The position numbers and the translations under genes are program-made. DNA of 64,000 bases from contig JACKHM010000001.1 of the NCBI GenBank assembly GCA_020638995.1, positions 558,001 through 622,000 on the forward strand, read 5' to 3'. Origin of the DNA: Planctomycetaceae bacterium. GTDB lineage: Bacteria; Planctomycetota; Planctomycetia; Pirellulales; Pirellulaceae. Below are positions 8,387 to 17,349 of this stretch, one piece after another; position 1 is the stretch's first letter; every line of letters begins with the position of its first letter. A model generated the notes under the pieces. That model saw only the letters and a program-made list of their open reading frames with translations. It searched no databases and was not told the origin of the DNA.

Positions 8387-9244
8387 ATGGTGCCACAGGC
8401 CAACCAGCTTGCTTTCCCGCGAAGATGGACCTTGGTTGCTGTGGCCTTCACGCTGCTGGTCGGTTGCCAGACGATCGAGCCGTGTTTGGTCCGCAAAATG
8501 GCGACTCCCTCGAATGACCGGAACTGGCGCGCGGAGCAAGCGATCCTGGCAACTGCGGAGTTCGAGGGCGATCAGGTTACAGTGCGAAACATCCGCAACT
8601 GTTCGTACGTGACCGAAGACGTCTTCATCGTGGACCATTACGACAAGACCTTCGACCTGAACGACCTGGAATCGGTTGATTTTATCGTTGTTCCGTTCAA
8701 GGGAGTACCTGCCGTGGCTCACACATTCCAAAGTTTCGGGTTCGGCAACGGAGACTATTTGGCCGTCTCCGTCGAGGTCCGTTTGGAAGAGGGTGAATCG
8801 TACTCGCTGTCGGGCGGCATGGCTAGGCAATTCGAACTGATGTACGTCGTCGCGGACGAGCGCGATGTGATTCAGCTTCGGACCAAACATCGGAAAAACG
8901 ACGTCTATGTCTACCGAGTGCGGGCATCGCGGGAACGGATTCGCGATGTCTTCGTGGACATGCTGCAACGGGTGAACAAGCTGGCTGAGGAGCCCGAGTT
9001 TTACCACACGCTGACCAACAACTGTACAAACAACCCCGCGCGGCACATCAACCGTCTTTATCCCGGCCGCATCCCGCCAAGCATCGGCCTAGCGCTGCCC
9101 GGGCTCTCTGATCGGTTAGCTTATGACCTGGGGCTACTCGAAACTGACGTGTCCTTCGAGGAAACACGCCGCCGAGCGAGGATCGACAACGTAGCGAGCC
9201 GACGGCTTGACGGAACAGATTTTTCAAACCGCATCCTGCGATAA
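8387..9244 (+). CDS. DUF4105-like lipoprotein
   Basis: 285 residues from the ATG at 8387. Lipoprotein signal with VAFTLLVGCQ as lipobox. The middle contains NRNWRAEQ-type opening (NDRNWRAEQAILATAEFEGD) and the end FYHTLTNNCTNNPARHINRL, the Asn/Cys/Thr motif of DUF4105, a family related to NlpC-like peptidases that may act on envelope substrates. Convergent with the next gene, leaving only 17 nt between stops. Family assignment is from motif memory. Confidence 0.65.
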   Translation: MVPQANQLAFPRRWTLVAVAFTLLVGCQTIEPCLVRKMATPSNDRNWRAEQAILATAEFEGDQVTVRNIRNCSYVTEDVFIVDHYDKTFDLNDLESVDFIVVPFKGVPAVAHTFQSFGFGNGDYLAVSVEVRLEEGESYSLSGGMARQFELMYVVADERDVIQLRTKHRKNDVYVYRVRASRERIRDVFVDMLQRVNKLAEEPEFYHTLTNNCTNNPARHINRLYPGRIPPSIGLALPGLSDRLAYDLGLLETDVSFEETRRRARIDNVASRRLDGTDFSNRILR

Positions 9245-9261
9245 CGGTGCCAGACCGTCGT

Positions 9262-10176
9262 TTAGAATCGGACTGAAGCACCGGACCCGAGGAAGTAATC
9301 GTCGGCAGCATCATTCAGTCCTACGCCGGCTCGCACATCAAGTTGAATGTTGTCACCGGCGAGAAAGGCGAATCCACCGTTGAAGAAGTGCTGCGGTTTG
9401 GCTGTGTCCGCGCCGGAAGGAAAAAAGGCGAACCACTCTGTGTAGGCACCGAGCCGTTCAGAAAGGCTGTATCCGATCGTCCATGACTGCGCGAATTCGA
9501 CGTAATTGTCGCCGGTTACTTCGTCCACAGCGCGATTGAACTGCGAACTTCCGGCCGTTGAAATGAAGTCGTTGATTTCCCAGCCATAAATCCAGTTAAC
9601 ACCGGGCAGCAACTGGTTGTTATTGAAGGGCGCGCTGCCGGTCGGCACGGTCATCTGAGGAATAAGCGCCATCTCCGGCAGGATGCCCTCTTGTGGGGTC
9701 AGTCCAATTTTGAAGCCGAGATACAAGTCCTCCGCTCCGGTGACTGTCATCGACGCTCCGCCTGTTCTCGTCTTTTCCTCGGCATAGTTCCAGCCAACCC
9801 GCGCTTCGAGCCAATCGGCAAAGATCCCATACCGGAGCAGTGTTTCTGGAAACGAATGCGAAGTGACGCTGTTCGTTCCGTCGTTGTCAAACACATAGGT
9901 GTATCCGAATTCCAACTGCGCGATGCCGCGACCGACGGTCGAACTCGCCTCTGTGAAGTCAGGGCGGTCAGTCAGCAGCGGCTCACCGTGGGCCGGGTGG
10001 CTTTCGGCCCCACCTGCGCCATAACTCCACTGCAGCAGCGTCTTGCGGGGCCCACATTCACACGGCTGGCCAAGGTCGAACGAAATGTCCTGACATTGAG
10101 CCAAGGGACTCAGGCTGCTCGAAGCGATGATCGATAGGACCGCAATGGCCGAAATCCGTGCTAACTGCCTGCTCAT
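9262..10176 (-). CDS. Outer-membrane beta-barrel, MetA-pathway-of-phenol-degradation family
   Basis: 304 residues; the start at 10176 (MSRQLARISAIAVLS) is preceded by AAGGAG. Signal peptide ends near LAQCQ. LLTDRPDFTEASSTVGRG and LEFGYTYVFDNDG are typical of the family often found in planctomycetes beside transport genes, and the rest alternates amphipathic strands ending in ASVRF, a C-terminal aromatic typical of outer-membrane barrels. Likely a porin-like channel; substrate unknown. Confidence 0.75.
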   Translation of the reverse strand: MSRQLARISAIAVLSIIASSSLSPLAQCQDISFDLGQPCECGPRKTLLQWSYGAGGAESHPAHGEPLLTDRPDFTEASSTVGRGIAQLEFGYTYVFDNDGTNSVTSHSFPETLLRYGIFADWLEARVGWNYAEEKTRTGGASMTVTGAEDLYLGFKIGLTPQEGILPEMALIPQMTVPTGSAPFNNNQLLPGVNWIYGWEINDFISTAGSSQFNRAVDEVTGDNYVEFAQSWTIGYSLSERLGAYTEWFAFFPSGADTAKPQHFFNGGFAFLAGDNIQLDVRAGVGLNDAADDYFLGSGASVRF

Positions 10177-10643
10177 CACCGACTCCTTCACCAGCCTTGG
10201 CCGTGGCACACCGGAAGTGCCGCTTCGTTGGCAGGTTTTTCCGTTAGCCAACCACGCTCTAGCTCCTTTCATCGGCTGGTGGGCGATATCGCACGATCAC
10301 CATCCGAGTTTTTTGACCGATCAAAATCTCGGATGCCCGCAAATCTGGCGCATGTTGCATAGATTCGCATGTCGGGAAATTGAGGAGTCCGGTCAGAAAC
10401 CTCGTTTCGCGAAGGCTGCCGTGGCCGACGCACCACCGGTCTTGTCGAATTGCCTGTCTGGAACTTGCTTCGCACGTCCTAAACCGTAAGAATAGGCGAA
10501 ACAGGTTGGATTTGCGGACGCGATACGCCGATATTGAGCGAGAGTCGGTGAATCGTAATACTGTTTCGCCAATGAACTTGGCATTGCGTCAAACCGTAAC
10601 CTATTGTACTAATGGCAACGTAAGGTACCTCGAGTTCTCAACT
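10177..10643. other. Divergent intergenic region with palindromes
   Basis: 467 bases between two divergent genes. It carries a 35-nt inverted repeat (10301-10335) and a separate perfect 10-bp palindrome GCGATATCGC (10283-10292). No convincing gene. The palindromes may be operators; no regulator gene adjoins. Confidence 0.5.
10301..10335. promoter_or_regulatory. 35-nt inverted repeat in divergent intergenic region
   Basis: CATCCGAG (10301-10308) pairs perfectly with CTCGGATG (10328-10335); inside, TTTTGA pairs with TCAAAA around a CCGA loop. It could be an operator or a bidirectional terminator, but no T-run follows on either side, so an operator is slightly favoured. Confidence 0.5.
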
Positions 10644-11072
10644 ATGCATCGTTTTTTCACTTTCATCCTGGCAGCGGTGGTGCTGGTGCATGCAACCTTT
10701 GGTTGCTGCATCCATCATGCCCATTCCTGCGAAGTTGACTGCTGCGATTCGCCAGCGGCGACTGCGGCTGCTTGCCCGTGCGATGGGCACAACCACGAGG
10801 AAGAAAGTGGAGCTGGATCGTGGGAACTGGCGCGACATTCGGGCCACGACAACGATTCGCACCGTTGCGAAGCCGAGCAATGTACGCTGGTAGCACCAGA
10901 GCCGTCAGATAATGACTTGGATGACACCTTTAGCACGGTAACGGCGTTTGCTTGCTTAGTTGTCGGTGCAGATGTCACGCTCGTGTCAAATAAGCCGGAA
11001 CATGGAAAGCCCCCAGGCGTGGTCTCTGCTGCACCGCGCCTGCATCTTGTTCTCTCTGTCTTGCTGATCTGA
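10644..11072 (+). CDS. Small secreted Cys/His-rich protein preceding an efflux operon
   Basis: 142 residues from the ATG at 10644. Signal peptide (FFTFILAAVVLVHATFG), then FGCCIHHAHSCEVDCCD, ACPCDGHNHEEES and SHRCEAEQC, all metal-ligand rich. The C-terminus is hydrophobic (RLHLVLSVLLI). It precedes the adaptor gene at 11250 by 177 nt, the same arrangement as at the other efflux operons. Unnamed family; periplasmic metal buffering is inference. Confidence 0.7.
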   Translation: MHRFFTFILAAVVLVHATFGCCIHHAHSCEVDCCDSPAATAAACPCDGHNHEEESGAGSWELARHSGHDNDSHRCEAEQCTLVAPEPSDNDLDDTFSTVTAFACLVVGADVTLVSNKPEHGKPPGVVSAAPRLHLVLSVLLI

Positions 11073-11249
11073 TAGCAGCTTGCTAAGAGCCATTCGTCGA
11101 GGGCTCTTGCGCGCTGCTTCTCCTTGCGCTTCTGAGTTTGTCCCACCGGGATCTTCGTAGCGCGGCGAAGTGCGTTCCAATAACCTTCGCCCAATGGCCC
11201 TTGCAGTTCTGCCTGCGCGCTCAATCTCGACCCAAATGGGAGGCGATTC

Positions 11250-12689
11250 ATGAATACTATTAAACTTAGACAAATTGCGATGAACCCGTCACTGCTGAAA
11301 GGAGCCGCGATTTTCGTTGCCGTCGCTCTTGTCGTCGGCGTGTCCTTTGCTCTGCGAGAACAATGGTTGCCTCAGGCTCAGGCGTTCGTTGCATCTGCGA
11401 CCAACGCGAAGGCGAAGCCGGAGGCCGACTCTCATGGCGAGGCTGATGCCCACGACGCACATGCCGGTCACGACGACGGTCACGCAGGGCACGACGAAAG
11501 CAACTCGCTGGAATTGAGCACGCAAGCACGCAAGAACGTCGGATTGACGACCGCGGCGATCGAGTTACAAACATTTGTTCGCAGCTCGACGATTCCCGCC
11601 ATGGTAATTGGGCGTCCGGGCCGATCCGAGGTTCAAATAACAGCGTCGCTCGGTGGGCGTGTAACGCGTGTCTATCCGATTGAGGGAGAGGCCGTCGAGC
11701 CTGGTCAGCCGTTGTTTGACCTGCGACTGACGCATGAGGAGTTGGTTCAAGCTCAGAGCGAGTTTCTCCGTACGGCAGAAGAGTTGGATGTCATTGCGCG
11801 TGAGATCGAGCGACTGAACTCCGTCAACGTGCCTGGTGCCATCGCGGGCAAAACCGTCCGGCAACGCGAGTACGAGCAGCAAAAGCTGAAGGCTGTCTTC
11901 AACGCCCAGAACCAAAGTCTGCTACTGCACGGCCTGACTCAGGAGCAAGTCGCCAGCATATTGGAGAGCCGCACACTTGTGCAGGGTGTGACGGTCGTCG
12001 CCCCGGCGCATTCTCAGAACGGCTATGCCCAGCCACCCGCTCATCCGTTCACCGTGAGGCAGTTATATGTCAAATCGGGTCAGTATGTCGACTCTGGCGC
12101 ACCGCTCTGTCGGTTGATGGATTATGACGAGTTGTACATTCAAGGCCGCGCGTTCGAGCAAGATGCCGACGAGTTGTTGCGCGCTGCACGAGAAGGTTGG
12201 GAGATTCTTGCCACGCGTGACGACCACAGCCAGCAGTCGGAAGTGATCAAAGGGCTCAAGATCGTCTATGTGGATAACGAAGTGGAACCGGAATCACGCG
12301 CGCTGCACTTTTACGTTGCCCTGCCGAACAAGATTGTCCACGAAAGCAAGTCGGCCGATGGTCATCGATTTCTCACTTGGCAGTACAAGCCGGGACAACG
12401 TATGCAGCTTCGCGTTCCGGTTGAACAATGGCCAGCCCGAATTGTGCTTCCCGTCGAGGCGGTGGCGAAGGAAGGCGTGGAGTTTTACGTGTTTCAACAG
12501 AATGGTGATCACTTGGACCGCGTGCCGGTACAAGTTGAGTACCAGGATCAGTTCTCGGCGGTGATCGCGAACGACGGTTCCGTATTTCCCGGTGACGTAG
12601 TCGCAACGAGCGGTGCCCATCAGTTGCAAATGGCTCTGAAGAATAAAGCAGGTGGCGGAGTTGATCCCCACGCGGGCCACAATCACTAA
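11250..12689 (+). CDS. Efflux RND periplasmic adaptor (CusB/HlyD family)
   Basis: 479 residues, start supported by GGGAGGCG. One N-terminal helix (GAAIFVAVALVVGVSFAL), then a His/Asp-rich stretch (DAHDAHAGHDDGHAGHDES) likely to bind metal, followed by the adaptor core: GRVTRVYPIEGEAVEPGQPL lipoyl half-motif, helical hairpin (LVQAQSEFLRTAEELDVIAR), beta-barrel (YDELYIQGRAFEQD) and the C-terminal GDVVATSGAHQLQMALKN. Partner of the RND gene at 13135, from which it is separated by an inserted four-helix-bundle element. Confidence 0.92.
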   Translation: MNTIKLRQIAMNPSLLKGAAIFVAVALVVGVSFALREQWLPQAQAFVASATNAKAKPEADSHGEADAHDAHAGHDDGHAGHDESNSLELSTQARKNVGLTTAAIELQTFVRSSTIPAMVIGRPGRSEVQITASLGGRVTRVYPIEGEAVEPGQPLFDLRLTHEELVQAQSEFLRTAEELDVIAREIERLNSVNVPGAIAGKTVRQREYEQQKLKAVFNAQNQSLLLHGLTQEQVASILESRTLVQGVTVVAPAHSQNGYAQPPAHPFTVRQLYVKSGQYVDSGAPLCRLMDYDELYIQGRAFEQDADELLRAAREGWEILATRDDHSQQSEVIKGLKIVYVDNEVEPESRALHFYVALPNKIVHESKSADGHRFLTWQYKPGQRMQLRVPVEQWPARIVLPVEAVAKEGVEFYVFQQNGDHLDRVPVQVEYQDQFSAVIANDGSVFPGDVVATSGAHQLQMALKNKAGGGVDPHAGHNH

Positions 12690-13133
12690 GAGTCGAGAGC
12701 ACAGAGTCGAGAGTCGAGAGTCAGAACGGAGGATGCAAATGTTTCGCTTTGAAAAGTTAGAGGTGTGGCAGCGTGCGATTGCATTCGCGGACCGTGTGTA
12801 TGAGATCACACGTGACTTTCCCAGCGATGAGCGGTTCGGTCTCACGAGCCAGTTGAGACGAGCCGCGGTTTCCGTCTCGTCAAACATTGCTGAAGGAAGT
12901 GGGCGATCCTCGGACAAAGACTTTGCTCACTTCGTAGAAATCGCCTACGGTTCCTTGATGGAAGTGGTCTCTCAGGGACAGATCGTAGTGCGTCGATCGT
13001 ACCTGCCAATGGAAGCTCACGATGAAATGTACCAGCACGTTGAAGAGTTGGCTCGCATGCTCAGCGGCCTAAAAAACTCATTGCTCCGCTCGTCGCCTCC
13101 CTCTGGCTCTTGACTCTGGACACTGGACTCTCC
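12690..13133. repeat. Inverted-repeat element carrying a four-helix-bundle gene
   Basis: The left arm (12690-12724) consists of repeats of GAGTCGAGAG; the right arm (13100-13133) is its imperfect complement (CTCTTGACTCTGGAC, GGACTCTCCC). Together they bracket a single small gene (12739-13113). Related palindromes without a gene occur at 23540, 26772, 27724, 28394 and 45512. I read it as the gene-bearing form of a local palindromic element family. No transposase is present. Confidence 0.6.
12739..13113 (+). CDS. Four-helix-bundle protein (23S rRNA intervening-sequence protein family)
   Basis: 124 residues. ATG at 12739 fits CGGAGG six bases upstream better than the ATG at 12733. FEKLEVWQRAIAFADRVYEI, LTSQLRRAAVSVSSNIAEG and FAHFVEIAYGSLMEV are hallmarks of the S23/TIGR02436 family, first known as ORFs within intervening sequences of 23S rRNA genes. 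The biochemical role is not settled; related proteins accompany diversity-generating retroelements. Here it interrupts an adaptor-RND operon and is bracketed by inverted repeats. Confidence 0.85.
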   Translation: MFRFEKLEVWQRAIAFADRVYEITRDFPSDERFGLTSQLRRAAVSVSSNIAEGSGRSSDKDFAHFVEIAYGSLMEVVSQGQIVVRRSYLPMEAHDEMYQHVEELARMLSGLKNSLLRSSPPSGS

Positions 13134-13134
13134 C

Positions 13135-16100
13135 ATGCTTAACGCCATTATTCGATTTGCACTGCGTCAACGGCTGTTGGTCGTCGCCTTTTCCATGTTC
13201 CTGATCGGATACGGAACGTGGACCGCGGTGCATATGGACATCGACGTCTTCCCGAACCTTAACCGGCCTCGTGTGGTTGTCATGACCGAGGCACCGGGGA
13301 TGGCTCCCGAAGAAGTCGAGGCATTGATTACCTTCCCGCTAGAGACAGCCATTAACGGTGCCAACGGCGTCGAAGCAGTGCGCAGCTCGTCCGGCGTCGG
13401 CATCTCGGTGATCTACGTCGAATTCGACTGGGGAACCAACATCTACAACGACCGGCAGATCATCACAGAACGCCTGCAATTGGTTCAGGAAGGGATGCCT
13501 GAAGGCGTGAAGCCCCAGCTTGCACCGATCTCGTCGATCATGGGACAGATCATCATGATCGGCATGTGGAGCGAAGGAGGTAAAACGTCACCCCTGGAAG
13601 TCCGAACCTTGGCGGACTGGGTTGTCCGGCAACGATTGCTGACGATCCCCGGCGTCTCACAAGTCTTCACCATGGGCGGCGGGCGGAAACAGTATCAAGT
13701 ACTCGTTAACCCTGATGAGTTGCTGAAATACGGCGTCACGCTGCACGACGTCAAACGGGCTGTCGCCGAAAGCAACCAGAACGCGACTGGTGGCTATCTG
13801 GATGAGCAAGGCCCCAACGAATTCCTCGTCCGTTCGTTGGGCCGAGTGCAAACAATCGAGGATCTGCAGAAAGTTGTCGTGGTCATGCGCGACAGTCGGC
13901 CAGTGCTGTTGTCGCAAGTAGCTCGCGTCATCGAGGGGCCGCAGGTCAAACGCGGTGATAGTTCAGCCTTCGTCAAGCAAGAAGACGGTTCCTTCTCTGG
14001 TGGTCCAGCCGTCGTACTTACCGTCAACAAGCAGCCGAACGCCGACACTCGCGCAGTAACCGACGAGATCATGAAGGCCCTCGCGGAACTCCAGCCTTCC
14101 TTGCCCAAGGACATCCGCATCCAGCCGGAGTTGTATTCGCAGAAGGCCTTCATCGACCGGGCGATTGAAAATGTCATTGAAGCACTCCGCGATGGCGGCG
14201 TGTTGGTCGTCATCATCTTGTTCTTATTCCTGATGAACTTTCGTACGACTTTTATCACGCTAACCGCCATCCCGCTGTCAATCGGCATCACGGCCATCGT
14301 CTTCGCAGTGTTTGGCTTGTCGATCAATACGATGACATTGGGAGGCCTGGCCGTTGCGATCGGCGAACTCGTGGACGACGCTATCGTGGACGTCGAGAAC
14401 ATATTCCGGCGGTTGAAGGAGAATCGACACGCGCAGAATCCCAAGCACCCGCTGCTGGTCGTTTTTCAGGCCAGTTGTGAGATCCGCAACTCCATCGTCT
14501 TCGGCACGATGATTGTCGTACTCGTATTCCTACCGCTGTTTGCACTGTCGGGAATGGAAGGACGCTTGTTCGCTCCACTGGGTGTGGCCTATATCGTTTC
14601 CATCCTTTCGTCGCTGCTGGTTTCCCTGACACTCACGCCGGTGCTGTCGTACTGGCTGCTGTCGAAAGCCAAGTTCATGTCGCACGAAAAGGACGGACCA
14701 CTGCTGCGATTTCTCAAGTGGATCGCGGGGGGGGCGATCGGGGTGAGCTTGCGATTTTCACGCACGATGCTACTGCTGGGCTGCGCTGCGGTGGTGATCG
14801 CGTTTTTGTTTGTCATCCGCTTGGAAAACGACTTCTTGCCACCGTTCAACGAAGGCGTCGTCCAGTTGAACGTCGTCCTGCCGCCCGGCACGTCCCTACG
14901 CAAATCGAACGAAATCGCGGAAACGGTGATGGAGCGATTGAAGACGATTGAGGGTGTCGATGCCTTCTCACGCCGCACGGGGCGCGCGGAACTGGATGAA
15001 CACGCCGAAGGCGTCAATATCACGGAAATGATTATCGGCTTCGATCCCGATATCGAGCGTGAGCGCGAAGAGGTGCTGGAGGATATTCGCGACGCCATGC
15101 TAGATGTCCCAGGCATTGTCACGACCGTCGAGCAGCCGTTGGCTCATCTGATTTCGCACATGCTTTCGGGCGTGAAGGCCCAGGTAGGTATCAAGATCTA
15201 CGGCGACGACTTGAATATTTTGCGGCAAAAGGCCCAGGAAATGGCCGCAGCGATGCGCGAAGTCGAAGGCGTCAAGGACTTGCTTGTCGAGCCGCAGGTC
15301 GAAATCGCCCAGATGCGAATCGAATTGAATCGTGACAAGTTGCTGCAATACGGTTTGACGCCTGTTTACGTCAACGAGTACGTCCAAACGGCAATGAACG
15401 GCGACGTCGTTTCGGAAGTTCTGCTTGGCCAGCGCACATTCGACCTGATGGTTCGTATGGACGAGAAGTACCGCGAAGATCTAGAAGCGCTCAAGCGATT
15501 GTCAATCGACTTGCCAAACGGCGGTACGACCCCCTTGTCCTCAGTGGCGAACATCTACCCTTACACGGGCCCCAACACGATCAATCGCGAAAAAGTGCGA
15601 CGCCGAATTGTCGTCCAATGCAATGTCGGGGAACGTGGGTTAGTAGACGTTGTCGAGGAAATTCAACGCAAGCAAAAGCCTATCATCGAGTCTTTGCCTC
15701 CAGGCTATTTTGTTGAATATGGTGGGCAATTCGAGAGTCAACAATCGGCTAGCCGCGTGATTGGCATCTTGTTCGCGGTTTCAATGCTCGGCGTGTTCTT
15801 GGTACTGTTCACGCTGTTTCGCTCGGCCAACTTTGCGCTGCAAGTGATGGCGGCATTGCCAATGGCCTTCATCGGTTCGGTGGCCATGCTGGTCTTCACC
15901 GGCCAGACGCTTACGATTGCCGCGATGGTGGGCTTCATCTCGCTCGGCGGAATCGCATCGCGAAACGGCATCCTGTTGCTGAATCACTATTTGCATCTTG
16001 TCCACTACGAAGGCGAGACTTGGTCCAAAGAGATGATCATCCGCGCCGGTAAGGAACGGCTTGCGCCGGTGCTCATGACAGCTCTGACTTCCGGCATCGG

Positions 16101-16365
16101 CCTCGTGCCATTGGCGCTTTCCGCAGGTGAGCCGGGCAAAGAGATCCTCTACCCGGTGGCCACAGTCATCATCGGCGGGCTGTTGAGCAGCACGATCCTG
16201 GAGTTTTTCGTACGTCCCGCCCTTTTTTGGCGATTCGGGCGAGCGGCCGGCGATCGAGTCGTCACGGCCGGCTCCACAGATGTGCCTCTAATTGAGGAAT
16301 CAGAACAGGGAAAAGAGACGCGAGAGGCGAGAGACGAGAGGCGAGAGCACGAAGTCGCTTCGTGA
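13135..16365 (+). CDS. Heavy-metal RND efflux permease (CusA-like)
   Basis: 1076-residue inner-membrane pump. MLNAIIRFALRQRLLVVAF starts the first helix; DVFPNLNRPRVVVMTEAPGM and FDWGTNIYNDRQ are porter-domain motifs. TM4 reads AIGELVDDAIVDVEN, unlike the DFG-type TM4 of the other two pumps here, so a different metal or mechanism subclass is likely. There is no Shine-Dalgarno: the right arm of the palindromic element ends directly before the ATG. The last 20 residues (EQGKETREARDERREHEVAS) are a charged extension encoded by GAGA-rich repeat-like DNA. Confidence 0.93.
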   Translation: MLNAIIRFALRQRLLVVAFSMFLIGYGTWTAVHMDIDVFPNLNRPRVVVMTEAPGMAPEEVEALITFPLETAINGANGVEAVRSSSGVGISVIYVEFDWGTNIYNDRQIITERLQLVQEGMPEGVKPQLAPISSIMGQIIMIGMWSEGGKTSPLEVRTLADWVVRQRLLTIPGVSQVFTMGGGRKQYQVLVNPDELLKYGVTLHDVKRAVAESNQNATGGYLDEQGPNEFLVRSLGRVQTIEDLQKVVVVMRDSRPVLLSQVARVIEGPQVKRGDSSAFVKQEDGSFSGGPAVVLTVNKQPNADTRAVTDEIMKALAELQPSLPKDIRIQPELYSQKAFIDRAIENVIEALRDGGVLVVIILFLFLMNFRTTFITLTAIPLSIGITAIVFAVFGLSINTMTLGGLAVAIGELVDDAIVDVENIFRRLKENRHAQNPKHPLLVVFQASCEIRNSIVFGTMIVVLVFLPLFALSGMEGRLFAPLGVAYIVSILSSLLVSLTLTPVLSYWLLSKAKFMSHEKDGPLLRFLKWIAGGAIGVSLRFSRTMLLLGCAAVVIAFLFVIRLENDFLPPFNEGVVQLNVVLPPGTSLRKSNEIAETVMERLKTIEGVDAFSRRTGRAELDEHAEGVNITEMIIGFDPDIEREREEVLEDIRDAMLDVPGIVTTVEQPLAHLISHMLSGVKAQVGIKIYGDDLNILRQKAQEMAAAMREVEGVKDLLVEPQVEIAQMRIELNRDKLLQYGLTPVYVNEYVQTAMNGDVVSEVLLGQRTFDLMVRMDEKYREDLEALKRLSIDLPNGGTTPLSSVANIYPYTGPNTINREKVRRRIVVQCNVGERGLVDVVEEIQRKQKPIIESLPPGYFVEYGGQFESQQSASRVIGILFAVSMLGVFLVLFTLFRSANFALQVMAALPMAFIGSVAMLVFTGQTLTIAAMVGFISLGGIASRNGILLLNHYLHLVHYEGETWSKEMIIRAGKERLAPVLMTALTSGIGLVPLALSAGEPGKEILYPVATVIIGGLLSSTILEFFVRPALFWRFGRAAGDRVVTAGSTDVPLIEESEQGKETREARDERREHEVAS
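16348..16364. repeat. Perfect 7-bp hairpin overlapping the RND stop codon
   Basis: CACGAAG-TCG-CTTCGTG; the TGA stop (16363-16365) lies at its 3' foot. Immediately upstream is GAGAGGCGAGAGACGAGAGG-like sequence (16313-16347) related to the palindromic element. No T-run follows. Confidence 0.6.
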
Positions 16366-16421
16366 GTTATCGCAGAAGCATTTAAAAAGTACGGATACTC
16401 ATTACAGAAAGGATTCGCGAC

Positions 16422-16577
16422 ATGAGTCGATCAACAACAGAAGGTCAGCGCGGTCATATTTCGTGGCTGGCATTGTTCCTGGCATCCTTGATGGCAATCG
16501 GCACGATCGTCGGTTGTGCAACGGATTCAGGATCGCGTTCGAGTTCCAGCGACAGCCACGCGGGACATAACCACTAA
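16422..16577 (+). CDS. Very small His-tailed lipoprotein
   Basis: 51 residues from ATG 16422, with AAAGGA upstream. Sequence contains LALFLASLMAIGTIVGCATD, a lipobox at IVGC, then a Ser-rich linker and the tail SHAGHNH. It directly follows the RND pump by 56 nt. The ending resembles that of the adaptor at 12689 (HAGHNH). Possibly a membrane-anchored metal ligand; unnamed. Confidence 0.6.
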   Translation: MSRSTTEGQRGHISWLALFLASLMAIGTIVGCATDSGSRSSSSDSHAGHNH

Positions 16578-16701
16578 AGTTCCACAGTTAATGACGAGTT
16601 ATCCAGAACCTGCTGCTTGGCTTTCTGGCGTTCTCACAAACTTTCGGCGATGTGCTCGGAGGCACGTCGCAACCATTTTGTCCCTTCAATGGAGTGTTGA
16701 G

Positions 16702-17349
16702 ATGTTGAAACGAAGTGTAAAGGTCTATGGGGTTTTGGCGGTCGTTGCCGCTGCGTTTTCGGTGGCCAGCGTGTCGCCCGTTCTTGCAGCGGGTCCGCCT
16801 GTTGTGAGTTTTCGGCTTGCCCAGCCGAAAGAGTCTCATTTCGATGACGCGGCGTCGGCGAAGCGCCATTATGACACGTTGCGTCAGTTGGGAATCGAGG
16901 CGAAACAGGAGTCACACGGCGGCCACCACGATGTGATTTTCAACGCTCCAAAATGGCGGAGCGTCAAGTTCAAGGACGATCGTGACGCAGACCAATGGGC
17001 ACACTGGTTGGCCGCCACCGGTTTCGAGACCGTCCACATCCAGCCCGCTGATTCAGGGCATTTGGAGATCGTCGCGTTTCGCTTGCCGGCGGGTAAGTCC
17101 GGCCATTTCGACAGTGCCGCTCAGGCGGATGGCTTGGCTGACACGTTGCGAATGATCGGTTGCGAAGTCAAGCAAGACGCGCACGGCGGCCATTACGACG
17201 TGGCGTATAGCTGTAATCAATGGCGGACCATTGGGTTCGAGAGCCACGACGTCGCCCACAACTGGGAAAAGTGGCTCAAGGCCAACGGCTTCGAGACGTC
17301 ACATGACGAACGGTCGGCGCAAGCACATGGAGGAACGAATCGACGTTAA
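16702..17349 (+). CDS. Secreted protein with two copies of an unnamed HFD/GFETSH domain
   Basis: 215 residues; ATG at 16702 with GGAG seven bases upstream. Signal peptide ends at SPVLAA. Two homologous units of about 77 residues follow: VVSFRLAQPKESHFDDAASA...WRSVKF...GFETVHI and IVAFRLPAGKSGHFDSAAQA...WRTIGF...GFETSH. Each has a central HGGHHDV or HGGHYDV. A single-unit relative lies at 46590-46931. I know no family name. The His residues and the metal-efflux setting suggest a periplasmic metal-responsive domain, but that is inference. Confidence 0.7.
   Translation: MLKRSVKVYGVLAVVAAAFSVASVSPVLAAGPPVVSFRLAQPKESHFDDAASAKRHYDTLRQLGIEAKQESHGGHHDVIFNAPKWRSVKFKDDRDADQWAHWLAATGFETVHIQPADSGHLEIVAFRLPAGKSGHFDSAAQADGLADTLRMIGCEVKQDAHGGHYDVAYSCNQWRTIGFESHDVAHNWEKWLKANGFETSHDERSAQAHGGTNRR

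Noticed and set aside
8327..9046. Minus-strand 239-codon frame
   Set aside because: Antisense to the DUF4105-like lipoprotein, which has a signal peptide and family motifs; the antisense product has neither.
12739..13113. Diversity-generating retroelement
   Set aside because: The four-helix-bundle protein resembles accessory proteins of such systems, but there is no reverse transcriptase or template/variable repeat pair nearby.
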